Positions 1 to 8,944 of a stretch of 64,000 nucleotides of DNA are shown piece by piece. The position numbers were made by a program, and so were the translations under genes. Each line of letters starts with the position of its first letter. Within the stretch, counting starts at the first letter, position 1. Source of the stretch: Mesorhizobium sp. 1M-11 (lineage in GTDB: Bacteria; Pseudomonadota; Alphaproteobacteria; Rhizobiales; Rhizobiaceae). The DNA lies in NCBI RefSeq assembly GCF_001303895.1, contig NZ_LJSD01000051.1, forward strand, positions 1 to 64,000, written 5' to 3'. The notes under the pieces are model-generated. The model ran no database searches, had not been told where the DNA came from, and saw nothing but the letters and a program-made list of their open reading frames with translations.

Positions 1-771
1 GAGCAGGCCGCGGGTGTAGGGATGCAGCGGCTTTTCGAACAAGGCCCGGGTGTCCTGCTCCTCGACCAGCCGGCCCTGATCCATGACCCCGACACGCCGG
101 CACATATTGGCGATCACGCCGAGATCGTGACTGACCAGCAGCACGGCCGTTCCCTCGGCTTTGCAAAGCTCGGCGATCAGTTCCAGGATGCCCGCCTGCA
201 CCGTCACGTCGAGCGCGGTGGTGGGCTCGTCGGCAATCAGCAGGTCGGGCCGGCAGGCCAGCGCGATCGCGATCATGACGCGCTGGCGCATGCCTCCCGA
301 CAGTTGATGCGGATAGGACCGGGCGCGTTCCTCCGGTGACGGGACGCGAACGCTTTCCAGTGCCTCGACGGCCTTGCGGCGCGCCTCGGACCACCCAAGG
401 CCGCTGTGGATGACGAACATTTCTGCGATCTGCCGGCCGATCGTCACCAGCGGGTTGAGGGCCGTCATCGGCTCCTGGAACACCATGGCCATGCGCTCGC
501 CGCGCAGCCGGCGCCTGGCGCGGCTGCCAAGCTTCAGGACATCCTGGCCCTGGAAGACGATCGAGCCGCCGGTCACTTGCAGCGGACGCTTCAGCAGCCC
601 CATCACCGATAGGCCGGTGATGCTTTTGCCGGAGCCGGATTCCCCGACAAGCCCGTAGGTTTCGCCCGGCAGGATGTCGAAGGACACGTCGTGCAGGAGT
701 TCATTGCGCCTGCCGACGCCGATGCGCAGGTTGCGGACGGACAGGACCGGATCGGGAAGAGCGCTGCTCAT
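1..771 (-). CDS. Peptide/nickel-type ABC transporter ATP-binding protein, DppD-like (partial)
   Basis: Cytoplasmic ATPase of an oligopeptide-type importer. The C-terminus runs off the left edge, so about 257 residues are visible. Walker A (GESGSGKS, about residues 43-50), the Q-loop (VFQEPMTALNP), the signature LSGGMRQRV and Walker B (LLIADEPTTALD) are all present and intact. The start ATG overlaps the stop of the upstream permease gene as ATGA, fixing the start and showing translational coupling. It is the last visible gene of an operon running amidohydrolase, binding protein, two permeases, ATPase. A DppF-type second ATPase would be expected just outside the window. The substrate is not readable from the sequence. 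Confidence 0.93.
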   Translation of the reverse strand, partial: MSSALPDPVLSVRNLRIGVGRRNELLHDVSFDILPGETYGLVGESGSGKSITGLSVMGLLKRPLQVTGGSIVFQGQDVLKLGSRARRRLRGERMAMVFQEPMTALNPLVTIGRQIAEMFVIHSGLGWSEARRKAVEALESVRVPSPEERARSYPHQLSGGMRQRVMIAIALACRPDLLIADEPTTALDVTVQAGILELIAELCKAEGTAVLLVSHDLGVIANMCRRVGVMDQGRLVEEQDTRALFEKPLHPYTRGLL

Positions 772-1589
772 GTCCTGCGGGTCCTCATATGGGGATCGAG
801 CATGTCGCGCAGCCCGTCGCCAAGCAGATTGAAGCCAAGCACGGTGATGAAGATGGCGAGGCCGGGGAAGATCGCGGCCCAGGGCGCGCTGCGCAACAGT
901 TCGCGCGCGTCGGTCAGCATGTTGCCCCAGCTCGGCTGCGGCGGACGGATACCGACCCCCAGGAAGGACAGCGCCGCTTCCGACAGGACCGCCCCGCCGA
1001 TGCCGAGCGTGGCGATGACCAGGACCGGGCCGAGGATGTTCGGCAGGATCTGCGTGCGCATGATGTTGGCGTCGCCGAAGCCCGCCGTCCTGGCGGCCTG
1101 CACGAAGCCCTGGTTCCTGAGCGACAAGGTCGAACCGCGGGCGATGCGGCAGGTCCAGGACCAGTTGGTCAGGCCGAGCGCGATGAGAAGGCTGGGCAGG
1201 CCCGGCCCCAGCACCGCCATGATGGCGAGTGCGAAGACCAGGGACGGGATCGCCAGCATGACATTGGTCAGCCCGTTGACCAGGTCGTCCCACCAGCCGC
1301 CGAAATAGCCGGCCGAAACGCCGAGCGCCGTGCCGATGACAGAGTTGATCAGCTGCGAGACGAGACCGACGGTCAGGGATACCCTTGCGCCATAAAGCAC
1401 ACGCGAAAGGACGTCGCGGCCCTGCCCGTCCGTGCCCAGCCAATGCTCCCAGCTCGGCGGCATTTCGGAGTTCATCAAATCCGCGTCGATGATCGGATCG
1501 TAGGGCGCGATCCACCCGGCGCAGATCGCGGCGACGACCACGAGCAGCACCAGCGCGAGGCCAAAGGCGAAGTTGAAGCGCAGCCGCAT
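768..1589 (-). CDS. Peptide-type ABC transporter permease, DppC-like
   Basis: Inner-membrane permease of 273 residues, normal for DppC/OppC. One N-terminal membrane segment (about residues 8-27) is followed by a periplasmic stretch containing the family motif WLGTDGQGRDVLSR, then the five-helix transport domain. The EAA loop lies in RIARGSTLSLRNQGFVQAARTAGF and following residues. It starts 3 bases after the DppB-like gene ends and its stop overlaps the ATPase start. It should pair with the DppB-like protein to form the channel. Family assignment is secure; substrate unknown. Confidence 0.94.
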   Translation of the reverse strand: MRLRFNFAFGLALVLLVVVAAICAGWIAPYDPIIDADLMNSEMPPSWEHWLGTDGQGRDVLSRVLYGARVSLTVGLVSQLINSVIGTALGVSAGYFGGWWDDLVNGLTNVMLAIPSLVFALAIMAVLGPGLPSLLIALGLTNWSWTCRIARGSTLSLRNQGFVQAARTAGFGDANIMRTQILPNILGPVLVIATLGIGGAVLSEAALSFLGVGIRPPQPSWGNMLTDARELLRSAPWAAIFPGLAIFITVLGFNLLGDGLRDMLDPHMRTRRT

Positions 1590-1592
1590 CGA

Positions 1593-2528
1593 TCAACTCA
1601 CCTTGATGCGCGGGTCGATCGCCGCATAGGCGATATCGACCAGCATGTTGATGACCAGGAACCACAGGACGATCACGATGACCGTACCCTGCACGACAGG
1701 GATGTCGCGCGCCGACACGCTGTCGACCAGCAGCGATCCGATCCCCGGCCAGGAGAACAGCTTCTCGATCACGATCGCCTGGCCCATCAGCGAACCGACC
1801 TGGAGGCCGAGCGTGGTCAGGATCAGCACCAGCACGTTGCGGGTGACGTGGCTGCGCACCAGGCGCGGTTCGGACAGCCCCTTGGCGCGCGCGGTGCGGA
1901 TGAAATCGGCGTTCATCACATCGAGCACGCCGGCACGGGTGGTCCGCGCCAGCAGCGCCATGGGCGACACGCCGAGCGCGATGGCGGGCAGGATGATGTG
2001 TCTGAAGCTGCCGGCCTGATAGCCGAAGCTCGGCAGCAGGCCGAGCTCCAGCGCAAAGACATACATCAGCAGCAGGCCGAACCAGAATTCGGGAAGCGAC
2101 AGGCCGGAAACCGCCACCATCATCGTGCCGGTGTCGAACACGCTGCCGGGCTTCAGCGCCGCGAGGAACCCCAGCGGAATGCCGACCGCGGCAGCAAAGC
2201 ACATCGCAGCCAGCGCCAGCTTGACCGAGGGCCAGAGCCGCGGCTCGATCACGTTCCACACCGGCTCGCGGGTGCGGTAGGAAATGCCGAGGTCGAAATG
2301 CCCGAGGTTCCACAGATAGTCCCACAGGCGCACCGGCAGGGGTTTGTCCAGGCCGAACTGCGCGTTCAGATGCGCCATCACGTCGGCATTGGTGGCATTG
2401 CGCCCTTCCGCCATCAGGCTCGATATGAAGCTGCCCGGAATGACGGAGAAGATCACGAAGATGATCACGACGACCGCCAGCAGGGTCGGGATCATCTGCA
2501 ATGTGCGGCGAAGGATGAAGCGCAACAT
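1593..2528 (-). CDS. Peptide-type ABC transporter permease, DppB-like
   Basis: Inner-membrane permease of about 311 residues. An open frame extends 22 codons further upstream, but the family start is the internal ATG at 2526-2528 (MLRFILRRTLQ), where the first membrane helix begins immediately. Six membrane helices and the EAA-type loop (TRAGVLDVMNADFIRTARAKGL) are visible, as is the DppB/OppB region FGLDKPLPVRLWDYLWNL. It lies between the binding-protein gene (86-base gap) and the DppC-like gene (3-base gap), so it is co-transcribed with them. Confidence 0.93.
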   Translation of the reverse strand: MLRFILRRTLQMIPTLLAVVVIIFVIFSVIPGSFISSLMAEGRNATNADVMAHLNAQFGLDKPLPVRLWDYLWNLGHFDLGISYRTREPVWNVIEPRLWPSVKLALAAMCFAAAVGIPLGFLAALKPGSVFDTGTMMVAVSGLSLPEFWFGLLLMYVFALELGLLPSFGYQAGSFRHIILPAIALGVSPMALLARTTRAGVLDVMNADFIRTARAKGLSEPRLVRSHVTRNVLVLILTTLGLQVGSLMGQAIVIEKLFSWPGIGSLLVDSVSARDIPVVQGTVIVIVLWFLVINMLVDIAYAAIDPRIKVS

Positions 2529-2614
2529 CTGCGGGCTCGGCCTTTCGTTCGGCGGTCGCAAGGCATCGCGTGCGACCGGCGCAACCGATCCCACGCGATG
2601 GCCGTCTCAGCTCG

Positions 2615-4207
2615 CTATTTGCGCGATGCCGGCGCCTTGTCGTCGATCCAGATGTCTTCGTAGTCCTGGATCGCCAGTTCCATGGCGTTCGCCTTCAACC
2701 CGTGCACCCATGGCTGGTAGGCCATGACGGCCTTGTTGTAGTTGAAGAACCAGACCGGCGCTTCTTCCTGCAGCAGGTTGTTGGCCTGCTTCAGGAGATC
2801 GCTCTGCTTGGCCGGATCGGTTTCGTTGCCCGCCTGTTCGATGAGCTTGTCGAAGTCGGCGTTGGAGAACTTGACGTAGTTGCAGGCGGTCTGCGAGGTC
2901 TTCGAATAGAAGCAGTTGAGATATTTCAGCGGGTCCGGACCCGACGAGTTCGACCAGATGAAGGTTTCGAAATTGTCGGACAGGATCTTGTCCGACAGGA
3001 CCGAGCTTTCCACCGGATCCGTCGTGACCTCGACGCCGACCTTGGCAAGCATCGGAATGATCGCCTCGACGATCGGCACGCCCCAGCTTTCATTGGAAGT
3101 CGCGGTGACCGAGAACTTCAGGCCGGTCTCGAAGCCGGCTTCCTTCAGCAGCGCCTTGGCCTTTTCCGGATCATAGGCATAGGGCTTGGCGTTCTTGTCG
3201 AAAGCGGGCGACGAGATCGGCAGCCAGGAAACCGCCGGATAGGCCTTGTTCTTCAGCAGCTTGGTGACGATCACGTCCTTGTTGATCGCGTAGTTGATCG
3301 CCTGCCGGACACGCTTGTCCTGGAACGCCTTGACCTTCGGGTTGAAGCCGATGTTGCGGGTATAGACCTCGGCCACTTCGAGGATGTGATCCTTGAGTGC
3401 CGGATCCTGATTGTAGGCGTCGTACTGCACCGGGCCCAGGATGTTGGCGTCGATCTCGCCGTTGCGGAAAGCGACGTCGCGGGCCGAGGCTTCGCCCATC
3501 AGCATGATGTCGAGCTTGTCGAGATGCGGCTTGCCCTTCTCGTAGTAGCCGTCGAACTTGGCCAGCTCGACCTTGGAGCCGGGAACGTAGTTCGCCAGCT
3601 TGAACGGGCCGAGGCCGTTCGGCTTGGAGGCAAGCTGGTCTTCCGGATAGTCCTTGGAATAGATCGGCGCATAGTTCGACATCAGGTTCCAGCCCGGATC
3701 GGCCAGATTGACGACGGTGATCTCGACGGTCCTGTCGTCGATCTTCTTCACCCCGGAAATATGGTCGGCCTTGCCGGCCTGGAATTCGGCGACGCCGGCG
3801 ATCTGCAGCATCTGCTCGGCGCCCGGCAGCGCCTTCTTGGGATCGGCCAGGCGGTTGTAGGACCAGACCACGTCATCGGCGTCGAGCTTGTCGCCATTGT
3901 GGAAGGTCGCTTCCCTCAGCTTGTAGGTATAGGTCTTGCCATCGTCCGACTTCGTGAAGGATTCTGCGAGGTCGAGCTCGGGCTTGCCGCTTTCCGGGTT
4001 CCATTTGTAGAGCGAGCGGTTGATCGCTTTGGCCACGATCTCGTCTTGCGTATGCGGTGTGGCGGTGATGTCGAGCGACGTGATGGAGTTCCCGTAAGCC
4101 GCGGTGAACACCAGTTTCCCGCCATCCTTCGGGGTGGCATCCTGCGCCAGCGCGGCGCTGGCCGTTCCAAGCGCAAGCGCTGCGATAAAGCCAAGTCTGG
4201 TCAACAT
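2615..4207 (-). CDS. Extracellular solute-binding protein, family 5 (DppA/OppA type)
   Basis: Periplasmic binding protein of 530 residues that would deliver substrate to the adjacent permeases. A signal peptide is clear: MLTRLGFIAALALGTASAALA, cleaved before QDATP. Family-5 hallmarks include LAESFTKSDDGKTYTYKLRE near residue 90 and RVRQAINYAINKD near residue 300. The start ATG is preceded by a GA-rich ribosome site. It sits 61 bases downstream of the amidohydrolase gene, same strand. That pairing suggests import of a small amide or peptide-like compound that is then hydrolysed; the ligand itself is inference. Confidence 0.93.
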   Translation of the reverse strand: MLTRLGFIAALALGTASAALAQDATPKDGGKLVFTAAYGNSITSLDITATPHTQDEIVAKAINRSLYKWNPESGKPELDLAESFTKSDDGKTYTYKLREATFHNGDKLDADDVVWSYNRLADPKKALPGAEQMLQIAGVAEFQAGKADHISGVKKIDDRTVEITVVNLADPGWNLMSNYAPIYSKDYPEDQLASKPNGLGPFKLANYVPGSKVELAKFDGYYEKGKPHLDKLDIMLMGEASARDVAFRNGEIDANILGPVQYDAYNQDPALKDHILEVAEVYTRNIGFNPKVKAFQDKRVRQAINYAINKDVIVTKLLKNKAYPAVSWLPISSPAFDKNAKPYAYDPEKAKALLKEAGFETGLKFSVTATSNESWGVPIVEAIIPMLAKVGVEVTTDPVESSVLSDKILSDNFETFIWSNSSGPDPLKYLNCFYSKTSQTACNYVKFSNADFDKLIEQAGNETDPAKQSDLLKQANNLLQEEAPVWFFNYNKAVMAYQPWVHGLKANAMELAIQDYEDIWIDDKAPASRK

Positions 4208-4268
4208 CCCTCAGTTCCTCCCTGGGTGTTTCTCTCTCGTTGCTGACTTCCTGTGGAAATCCCCTGTC

Positions 4269-5888
4269 TCAGCTTCGTTGGTGGACGATGCGCCCATTCA
4301 GAATTGTCATCTCGCAGCGCGTTTCGCGCAGGATCTTTTCCGGCGCCGCCGTCAGAAGGTCGTTGGAGAAGACGGCGATGTCGGCGAGCATGCCAGGCTC
4401 CAGCCGGCCCTTCACGGTTTCCGCGCCCTGCGAGTAGGCGCCATGTTCGGTATAGGCGCGCAACGCCTGTTCGGGCGTCAGCATCTCGGACGCGTCCATG
4501 ACCGTGCCCTTGTGCGTCCTGCGCGTCAGCATCGCGTAGAGGTCGGGGAAGGGATTGGGCGAACAGACAGGCGAGTCGCTGCCGGTGGACGGCTTCATGC
4601 CCAGGCGGTCCCAGGTCGCGATCGGATAGGAGCGCAGGCCGCGCTCCGGCCCGAGAACCGAGACGTAGGCGTCGCCGAAATCGTAGATGAAGGCCTGCTG
4701 CGGCGCGGGCAGGATGCCTGCCTGCAGCATCCGCCGGTTGATGTCATCGTCGACATAGCCGCAATGCTCGATGCGGTGCCGGTGGCCGTGACCCGGATCG
4801 GCGGCGCGCACGCGCTCATAGGCGCGCACGAGCTGGTCGATCGCGGCGTCGCCGATGCCGTGGCAGACCATGGTGTAGCCCATGGCGGTGTAGCGGTCGA
4901 CCAGTTCGAACAGTTGCGCGTCCGGCAGCATCCGGACGCCGAAATTGTCAGGCTGGCCGACATAGGGCCGGCGCATCCAGGCCGTGCGTCCGCCGGCCGA
5001 ACCATCGGTGAACACCTTCACGCCGCCGATGCGGAACATGTCGCTGCCGACGCCGGTGACGAGGCCGGCGGCATGGCACGGCTCGACGATGGACGAGCCG
5101 GGGTCGCCCAGAAGCGTCGCCCAGACCCGCACCGGCAGCCGGCCGCCATGTTCGGCCTGCCGGTAGGCCTCGATCTCGGTCATGCCGTCGACCTGGCCGA
5201 CAGCCGCGTCCATGCAGGAGGTGATGCCGAACTGCAAAAGATGACGGCCGCCCGCCTCGATGGCATCGACGATCTCGGCGAGCGACGGCGTCGGCTGGAT
5301 GTCGTAGACGAGGTTCTGCGCATTCTCGGCCAGCATGCCGGTGAGCGCACCGCCCTCGCGCCCGATCAGGCCGCCGTCGGGATCGGGCGTGCCGATGTCT
5401 ATCCCCGCCAGCGCCAGCGCACGTGAGTTCACGACCGTGACATGGCCGCAGGCGCGGGTGACCGAAACCGGGTGATCCGGCAGCGCTGCATCCAGTTCCT
5501 TGGCGCTCGGCATCAATCCGTCGGGATAGCGGGTCTGGTCGAAGCCGCGCGCCATGACCCATTTTCCCCTGGGCGTTTCGGCGGCACGCGCCTGCAAGGC
5601 GGCCATCAGGGCGCCGCGGGTCGGAGCGGCGTCCGGTGTCGCGTCGACCTTGCCGCGCAGCAGCCCGGTCGAGATCAGATGCAGATGCGCATCGTTCAGA
5701 CCCGGCATCGCAAAACGCCCGGCCAGGTCCACGACCTTGGTACCCGATCCGGCCAGGGCCTTGATATCAGAGTTGGAGCCGCAGGCCAGGACCCTGTTGC
5801 CCGCGATCGCGATCGCCTCCACGACCGGATTTCCGTATCCGGTCCAGATCTTGCCGCCATGCAGAACGAGATCGGCCTGGGAATTCAT
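4269..5888 (-). CDS. Amidohydrolase, YtcJ-like (Amidohydrolase_3)
   Basis: Metal-dependent hydrolase of 539 residues, first gene of the importer operon. The frame stays open 150 codons upstream, but the true start is the ATG at 5886-5888, preceded by GGGGGGAGAAG and beginning MNSQADLVLHGG, the usual N-terminus. Motifs: NDAHLHL (HxH, residues 65-70), DGSAGGRTAWM, CHGIGDAAID, RIEHCGYVDD and STGSDSPV near the C-terminus. No signal peptide, so it should act in the cytoplasm on imported substrate. YtcJ-type enzymes hydrolyse N-acyl or formamide-like compounds; the actual substrate is unknown. Divergent from a LysR gene, its probable regulator. Confidence 0.9.
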   Translation of the reverse strand: MNSQADLVLHGGKIWTGYGNPVVEAIAIAGNRVLACGSNSDIKALAGSGTKVVDLAGRFAMPGLNDAHLHLISTGLLRGKVDATPDAAPTRGALMAALQARAAETPRGKWVMARGFDQTRYPDGLMPSAKELDAALPDHPVSVTRACGHVTVVNSRALALAGIDIGTPDPDGGLIGREGGALTGMLAENAQNLVYDIQPTPSLAEIVDAIEAGGRHLLQFGITSCMDAAVGQVDGMTEIEAYRQAEHGGRLPVRVWATLLGDPGSSIVEPCHAAGLVTGVGSDMFRIGGVKVFTDGSAGGRTAWMRRPYVGQPDNFGVRMLPDAQLFELVDRYTAMGYTMVCHGIGDAAIDQLVRAYERVRAADPGHGHRHRIEHCGYVDDDINRRMLQAGILPAPQQAFIYDFGDAYVSVLGPERGLRSYPIATWDRLGMKPSTGSDSPVCSPNPFPDLYAMLTRRTHKGTVMDASEMLTPEQALRAYTEHGAYSQGAETVKGRLEPGMLADIAVFSNDLLTAAPEKILRETRCEMTILNGRIVHQRS

Positions 5889-6051
5889 GCTGCTTTTTCT
5901 TCTCCCCCCGGCGCTCATGAAGCGTCGCCGATTCCGAATGGTGCGCGGTACGTTCCTTCGCTGGCAGCGATAGGGTTTCGCCTGGCACTCGATTTGCTTT
6001 CGACTGACAGGTTGCGGTGTCAACGGTGACATGGCCAATTCGGTTTTCGCA

Positions 6052-6090
6052 ATCACAAATGCAAAAATTGCATAAGGTTGCAATTGTGAT
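6052..6090. promoter_or_regulatory. Nested inverted repeats, probable LysR operator
   Basis: In the 250-base gap between the divergent amidohydrolase and LysR genes, ATCACAA (6052-6058) and TTGTGAT (6084-6090) form an outer inverted repeat. A perfect inner one, ATGCAA-AAA-TTGCAT, occupies 6059-6073. LysR regulators bind such dyads between divergent genes, so this is the best candidate site. Binding is inference. Confidence 0.6.
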
Positions 6091-6138
6091 GGAACGCCCA
6101 GGCGTTCGACGGCAGTTGGCCGCATCGGAGGACGCCGC

Positions 6139-7086
6139 GTGGAAATCAAATGGCTCGAGGATTTTGTGACGCTTGCGGAAACATCGAGCTTTTCGCGCGC
6201 GGCCGAGATCCGCAACGTCACCCAGCCCGCTTTCAGCCGGCGGATCAAGCAACTCGAGACCTGGATCGGAGCCCCGCTCATCAGTCGCGCCACCTTGCCC
6301 GCGGAACTCACGCCGGCAGGCCGCAACTTTCTTCCCATGGCCCAGGATGCGATCCGAAGGTTCTATTCGGTGCGCGAAACGCTGCGGCCGCCATCGGCGC
6401 AGGGGCTCGTGCGCTTCGCAGCGCTTCACACCTTGACCATCACCTTCTTTCCGATCTGGCTGCGGGAACTGCAGGGCGACAACCGCATGTTCGGCACGTC
6501 GTTCATCGCCGACAGGGGCGGCATCGAGGCGAACCTTGCCGCGTTGACCGACGGCGAAGCGGACTTCTTCCTGACCTACGCGCATCATGAGGTGCCGTTT
6601 CACCTCGACCGCGACAAGTTTTCCTCTGTGACGATCGGATCGGACCGGCTCATCCCCGTCGCCGCGCCGGAGCTGCGTCTCGACAGGTCGCCGGTGCCTG
6701 CACGAGGCATCCTCGACAAGGTGGACACGACAAAGCGCACCTTGCCCTATCTGGGCTACGGCTACAGCTCCTTCTTCGGCGTCGCCCTCGGCAGCATCTT
6801 TTCCAGGCGCTCGCCGTTCCGGCGCCAGACCGTGCATGAAAGCACGATCAGCGCAGGCCTCAAGGAATTGGCACTGACCGGTGTCGGCATCTGCTGGCTG
6901 CCGGAAAGTCTCGTCGAGAAAGACATCTCCAGCGGCGGCCTTGTCGCCTGTTCAAGCGATCGCTCATGGATGCTCGACCTCGAGATCCGATTGTACCGCA
7001 GCTCGGAGAAATCGAGCGGCGCGACGATGGAAGCAATCTGGCAATCGTCGCAGGCGCTGGCGGCGAAACGTCTCGGCGCTTCTTGA
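6139..7086 (+). CDS. LysR-family transcriptional regulator
   Basis: DNA-binding regulator of 315 residues, normal for the family. The N-terminal winged HTH is clear (residues 1-60: WLEDFVTLAETSSFSRAAE, then VTQPAFSRRIKQLE), followed by a periplasmic-binding-like effector domain. The start is a GTG at 6139 preceded by CGGAGGA. It is transcribed away from the amidohydrolase/ABC operon and very probably controls it and itself, with the imported compound or a breakdown product as co-inducer. It converges on pit with a 30-base gap. Confidence 0.93.
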   Translation: MEIKWLEDFVTLAETSSFSRAAEIRNVTQPAFSRRIKQLETWIGAPLISRATLPAELTPAGRNFLPMAQDAIRRFYSVRETLRPPSAQGLVRFAALHTLTITFFPIWLRELQGDNRMFGTSFIADRGGIEANLAALTDGEADFFLTYAHHEVPFHLDRDKFSSVTIGSDRLIPVAAPELRLDRSPVPARGILDKVDTTKRTLPYLGYGYSSFFGVALGSIFSRRSPFRRQTVHESTISAGLKELALTGVGICWLPESLVEKDISSGGLVACSSDRSWMLDLEIRLYRSSEKSSGATMEAIWQSSQALAAKRLGAS

Positions 7087-7116
7087 GGTGGCAACCGGAT
7101 GCGTCGGTGAACCGCT

Positions 7117-8118
7117 CTAGAACAGGCTGAGGGCCAGATAGGTCAGGCCGGAGATCGCCGCGGTGGCGGGCAGTGTCACGACCCAGGCGACGACGATGTT
7201 GCCGGCGATGCCCCAGCGCACGGCCGAGACGCGGCGTGCGGCGCCCACGCCGATGATCGCGCCGGTGATGGTGTGCGTGGTCGAGACCGGGATGCCCAGC
7301 CAGGTCGCCGCGAACAGGGTGATGGCGCCGCCGGTTTCGGCGCAGAAGCCCTGCATGGGATTGAGCCGGGTGATCTTGGAACCCATCGTGTGCACGATGC
7401 GCCAGCCGCCGAACAGCGTGCCGATGGCCAGCGCGCTCTGACAGGTGATGACCACCCAGAACGGCACATAGAAAGTGTCGCCCAGCATGCCTTGCGAATA
7501 GAGCAGCACCGCGATGATGCCCATGGTCTTCTGCGCGTCGTTGCCGCCATGGCCAAGCGAATAGAGAGAGGCCGAGAAGAACTGCAGCACGCGAAAGGAG
7601 CTGTCGACGGCGAAGGGCGTCTGCCGCACGAACGTCCAGGACACGATCAGCACCAGAACGAGCGCCAGCACGAAGCCGGTGAGCGGAGAGAGCACGATGG
7701 CGGCGACCGTCTTCAAAAGCCCGCTCCAGACGATGGCGCTGAAGCCCGTCTTGGCGAGGCCCGCGCCGACCAGCCCGCCGATCAGCGCATGCGAGGAGCT
7801 GGACGGAATGCCGGCGAGCCAGGTGACGATGTTCCACACGATCGCGCCAGTCAGGGCCGCGAAGATGACGCCCGGCGTGACGATGTCGGCATCGACGATG
7901 CCTTTGCCGATGGTCTCGGCGACATGCAGGCCGAAGACCGTGAAGGCTATGAAGTTGAAGAAGGCGGCCCACAGTACGGCGTATTGCGGCCGCAGCACCC
8001 GGGTCGAAACGATCGTGGCGATCGAGTTCGCGGCATCGTGCAGGCCGTTCAGGAAATCGAAGAACAGCGCGACGCCGATCAGCGCGACCAGGATCGGAAA
8101 GGCGATGGTGGGATCCAT
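7117..8118 (-). CDS. pit: Low-affinity inorganic phosphate transporter, Pit family
   Basis: Inner-membrane phosphate permease of 333 residues, matching the short alphaproteobacterial Pit form. The PHO4 signature occurs twice as the family requires: FFDFLNGLHDAANSIATIVS near the N-terminus, and NPMQGFCAETGGAITLF with IPVSTTHTITGAIIGVG in the second half. About ten membrane helices. It follows the DUF47 gene by 5 bases. In Sinorhizobium meliloti the same pair is the orfA-pit operon, used when phosphate is plentiful and repressed via PhoB on starvation; the same control here is inference. Confidence 0.95.
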   Translation of the reverse strand: MDPTIAFPILVALIGVALFFDFLNGLHDAANSIATIVSTRVLRPQYAVLWAAFFNFIAFTVFGLHVAETIGKGIVDADIVTPGVIFAALTGAIVWNIVTWLAGIPSSSSHALIGGLVGAGLAKTGFSAIVWSGLLKTVAAIVLSPLTGFVLALVLVLIVSWTFVRQTPFAVDSSFRVLQFFSASLYSLGHGGNDAQKTMGIIAVLLYSQGMLGDTFYVPFWVVITCQSALAIGTLFGGWRIVHTMGSKITRLNPMQGFCAETGGAITLFAATWLGIPVSTTHTITGAIIGVGAARRVSAVRWGIAGNIVVAWVVTLPATAAISGLTYLALSLF

Positions 8119-8123
8119 GCTGG

Positions 8124-8765
8124 TCAGACGTTCTCGATGACGATGCCGCTGATCTCGTTGGCGACGTCCTCGAAACGGTCGACGACCTTCTCGAGCTGCC
8201 CGTAGATCTCGGAGCCGATCATGTAGGCCATCGGATCGGACTTGCCGTGCCGGCGGAAGAGATCCTTGAGGCCCTGCTCATGCAGGTCGTCGGCGCGGCC
8301 CTCGACGCGCATCACCTGCTCGGCGATGGCGTTGAGCTGCGTCGCATGCGTGCCGATCTTGTTCAGCAGCGGGATCGCCTCCGCGACCAGCTTCGCCGCC
8401 TCCACGATGACGACGCCCATCTCCTGCATCAGCGGGTCGAATTCGCGCTTCTCGAACAGCTTCACCGTCTTGACGGTCTTGTGCATCATGTCGATGGCAT
8501 CATCCATCGACTGGATCAGGTCCTTGATGTCGCCGCGGTCGAACGGCGTGATGAAGGAGCGGCGCACCGCCAGCAGCACTTCGGCGGTGATCGCGTCGGC
8601 CTGGTTCTCGAGAGCGACGATCTCCCTGCACCAGCGCTCGACATCGTTGCCCGACAGAAGCTGCTGCAAGGCTTCCGCACCGCCGACGACGGTCTGGGAA
8701 TGCTGTTCGAAAAGATCGAAGAAACGATCTTCGCGCGGCAGCAGCCGCCTGAACCAGCCCAACAT
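8124..8765 (-). CDS. DUF47 (PhoU-like) Pit accessory protein
   Basis: Cytoplasmic PhoU-like all-helical protein of 213 residues. The start is the ATG at 8763-8765 (MLGWFRRLLPREDRFFDLFEQH), preceded by GGAGAG; the extra upstream open frame belongs to an intergenic repeat. Family residues include LENQADAITAEVL and the IQSMDDAIDMMHKTVK helix. Directly upstream of and coupled to pit, equivalent to S. meliloti OrfA. It is thought to regulate Pit activity; mechanism not visible here. Confidence 0.92.
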   Translation of the reverse strand: MLGWFRRLLPREDRFFDLFEQHSQTVVGGAEALQQLLSGNDVERWCREIVALENQADAITAEVLLAVRRSFITPFDRGDIKDLIQSMDDAIDMMHKTVKTVKLFEKREFDPLMQEMGVVIVEAAKLVAEAIPLLNKIGTHATQLNAIAEQVMRVEGRADDLHEQGLKDLFRRHGKSDPMAYMIGSEIYGQLEKVVDRFEDVANEISGIVIENV

Positions 8766-8780
8766 GATTTCTCTCCGCAT

Positions 8781-8853
8781 CGTCTGAACGCCGGCAAACG
8801 CAATAGCGCCATTATGCCGGATAACGCAAACAGATAGCCGGCTTTTGAACACC
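8781..8853. repeat. Dispersed intergenic repeat, copy 1 (upstream of DUF47-pit)
   Basis: About 70 bases here recur with roughly 80 percent similarity at 10042-10110. Shared blocks are CGTCTGAA.GCCGGCAAA, TAGCGCCATT and AGCCGGCTTTTGAACA (TGGCCGGC... in copy 2). Both copies have the same orientation and lie upstream of minus-strand genes. This could be a duplicated promoter region or a small mobile repeat. Confidence 0.7.
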
Positions 8854-8944
8854 GATCATTTTCTGCTTATGCGGGATCATCGCGTTCGCCGGGCTCGGGA
8901 ACGCAGGCGAAGGTGCAGCTCTCCAGCACGAGCTTCGGCCAAGA

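Noticed and set aside
789..2663. Long plus-strand open frame of 624 codons over the permease genes
   Set aside because: Reads as Arg/Asp/Gln/His-rich low-complexity antisense of the DppB/DppC genes, with no domain. High G+C makes antisense frames open.
2570..4246. Plus-strand open frame of 558 codons opposite the solute-binding protein
   Set aside because: Shadow of a clear family-5 binding protein with signal peptide on the other strand.
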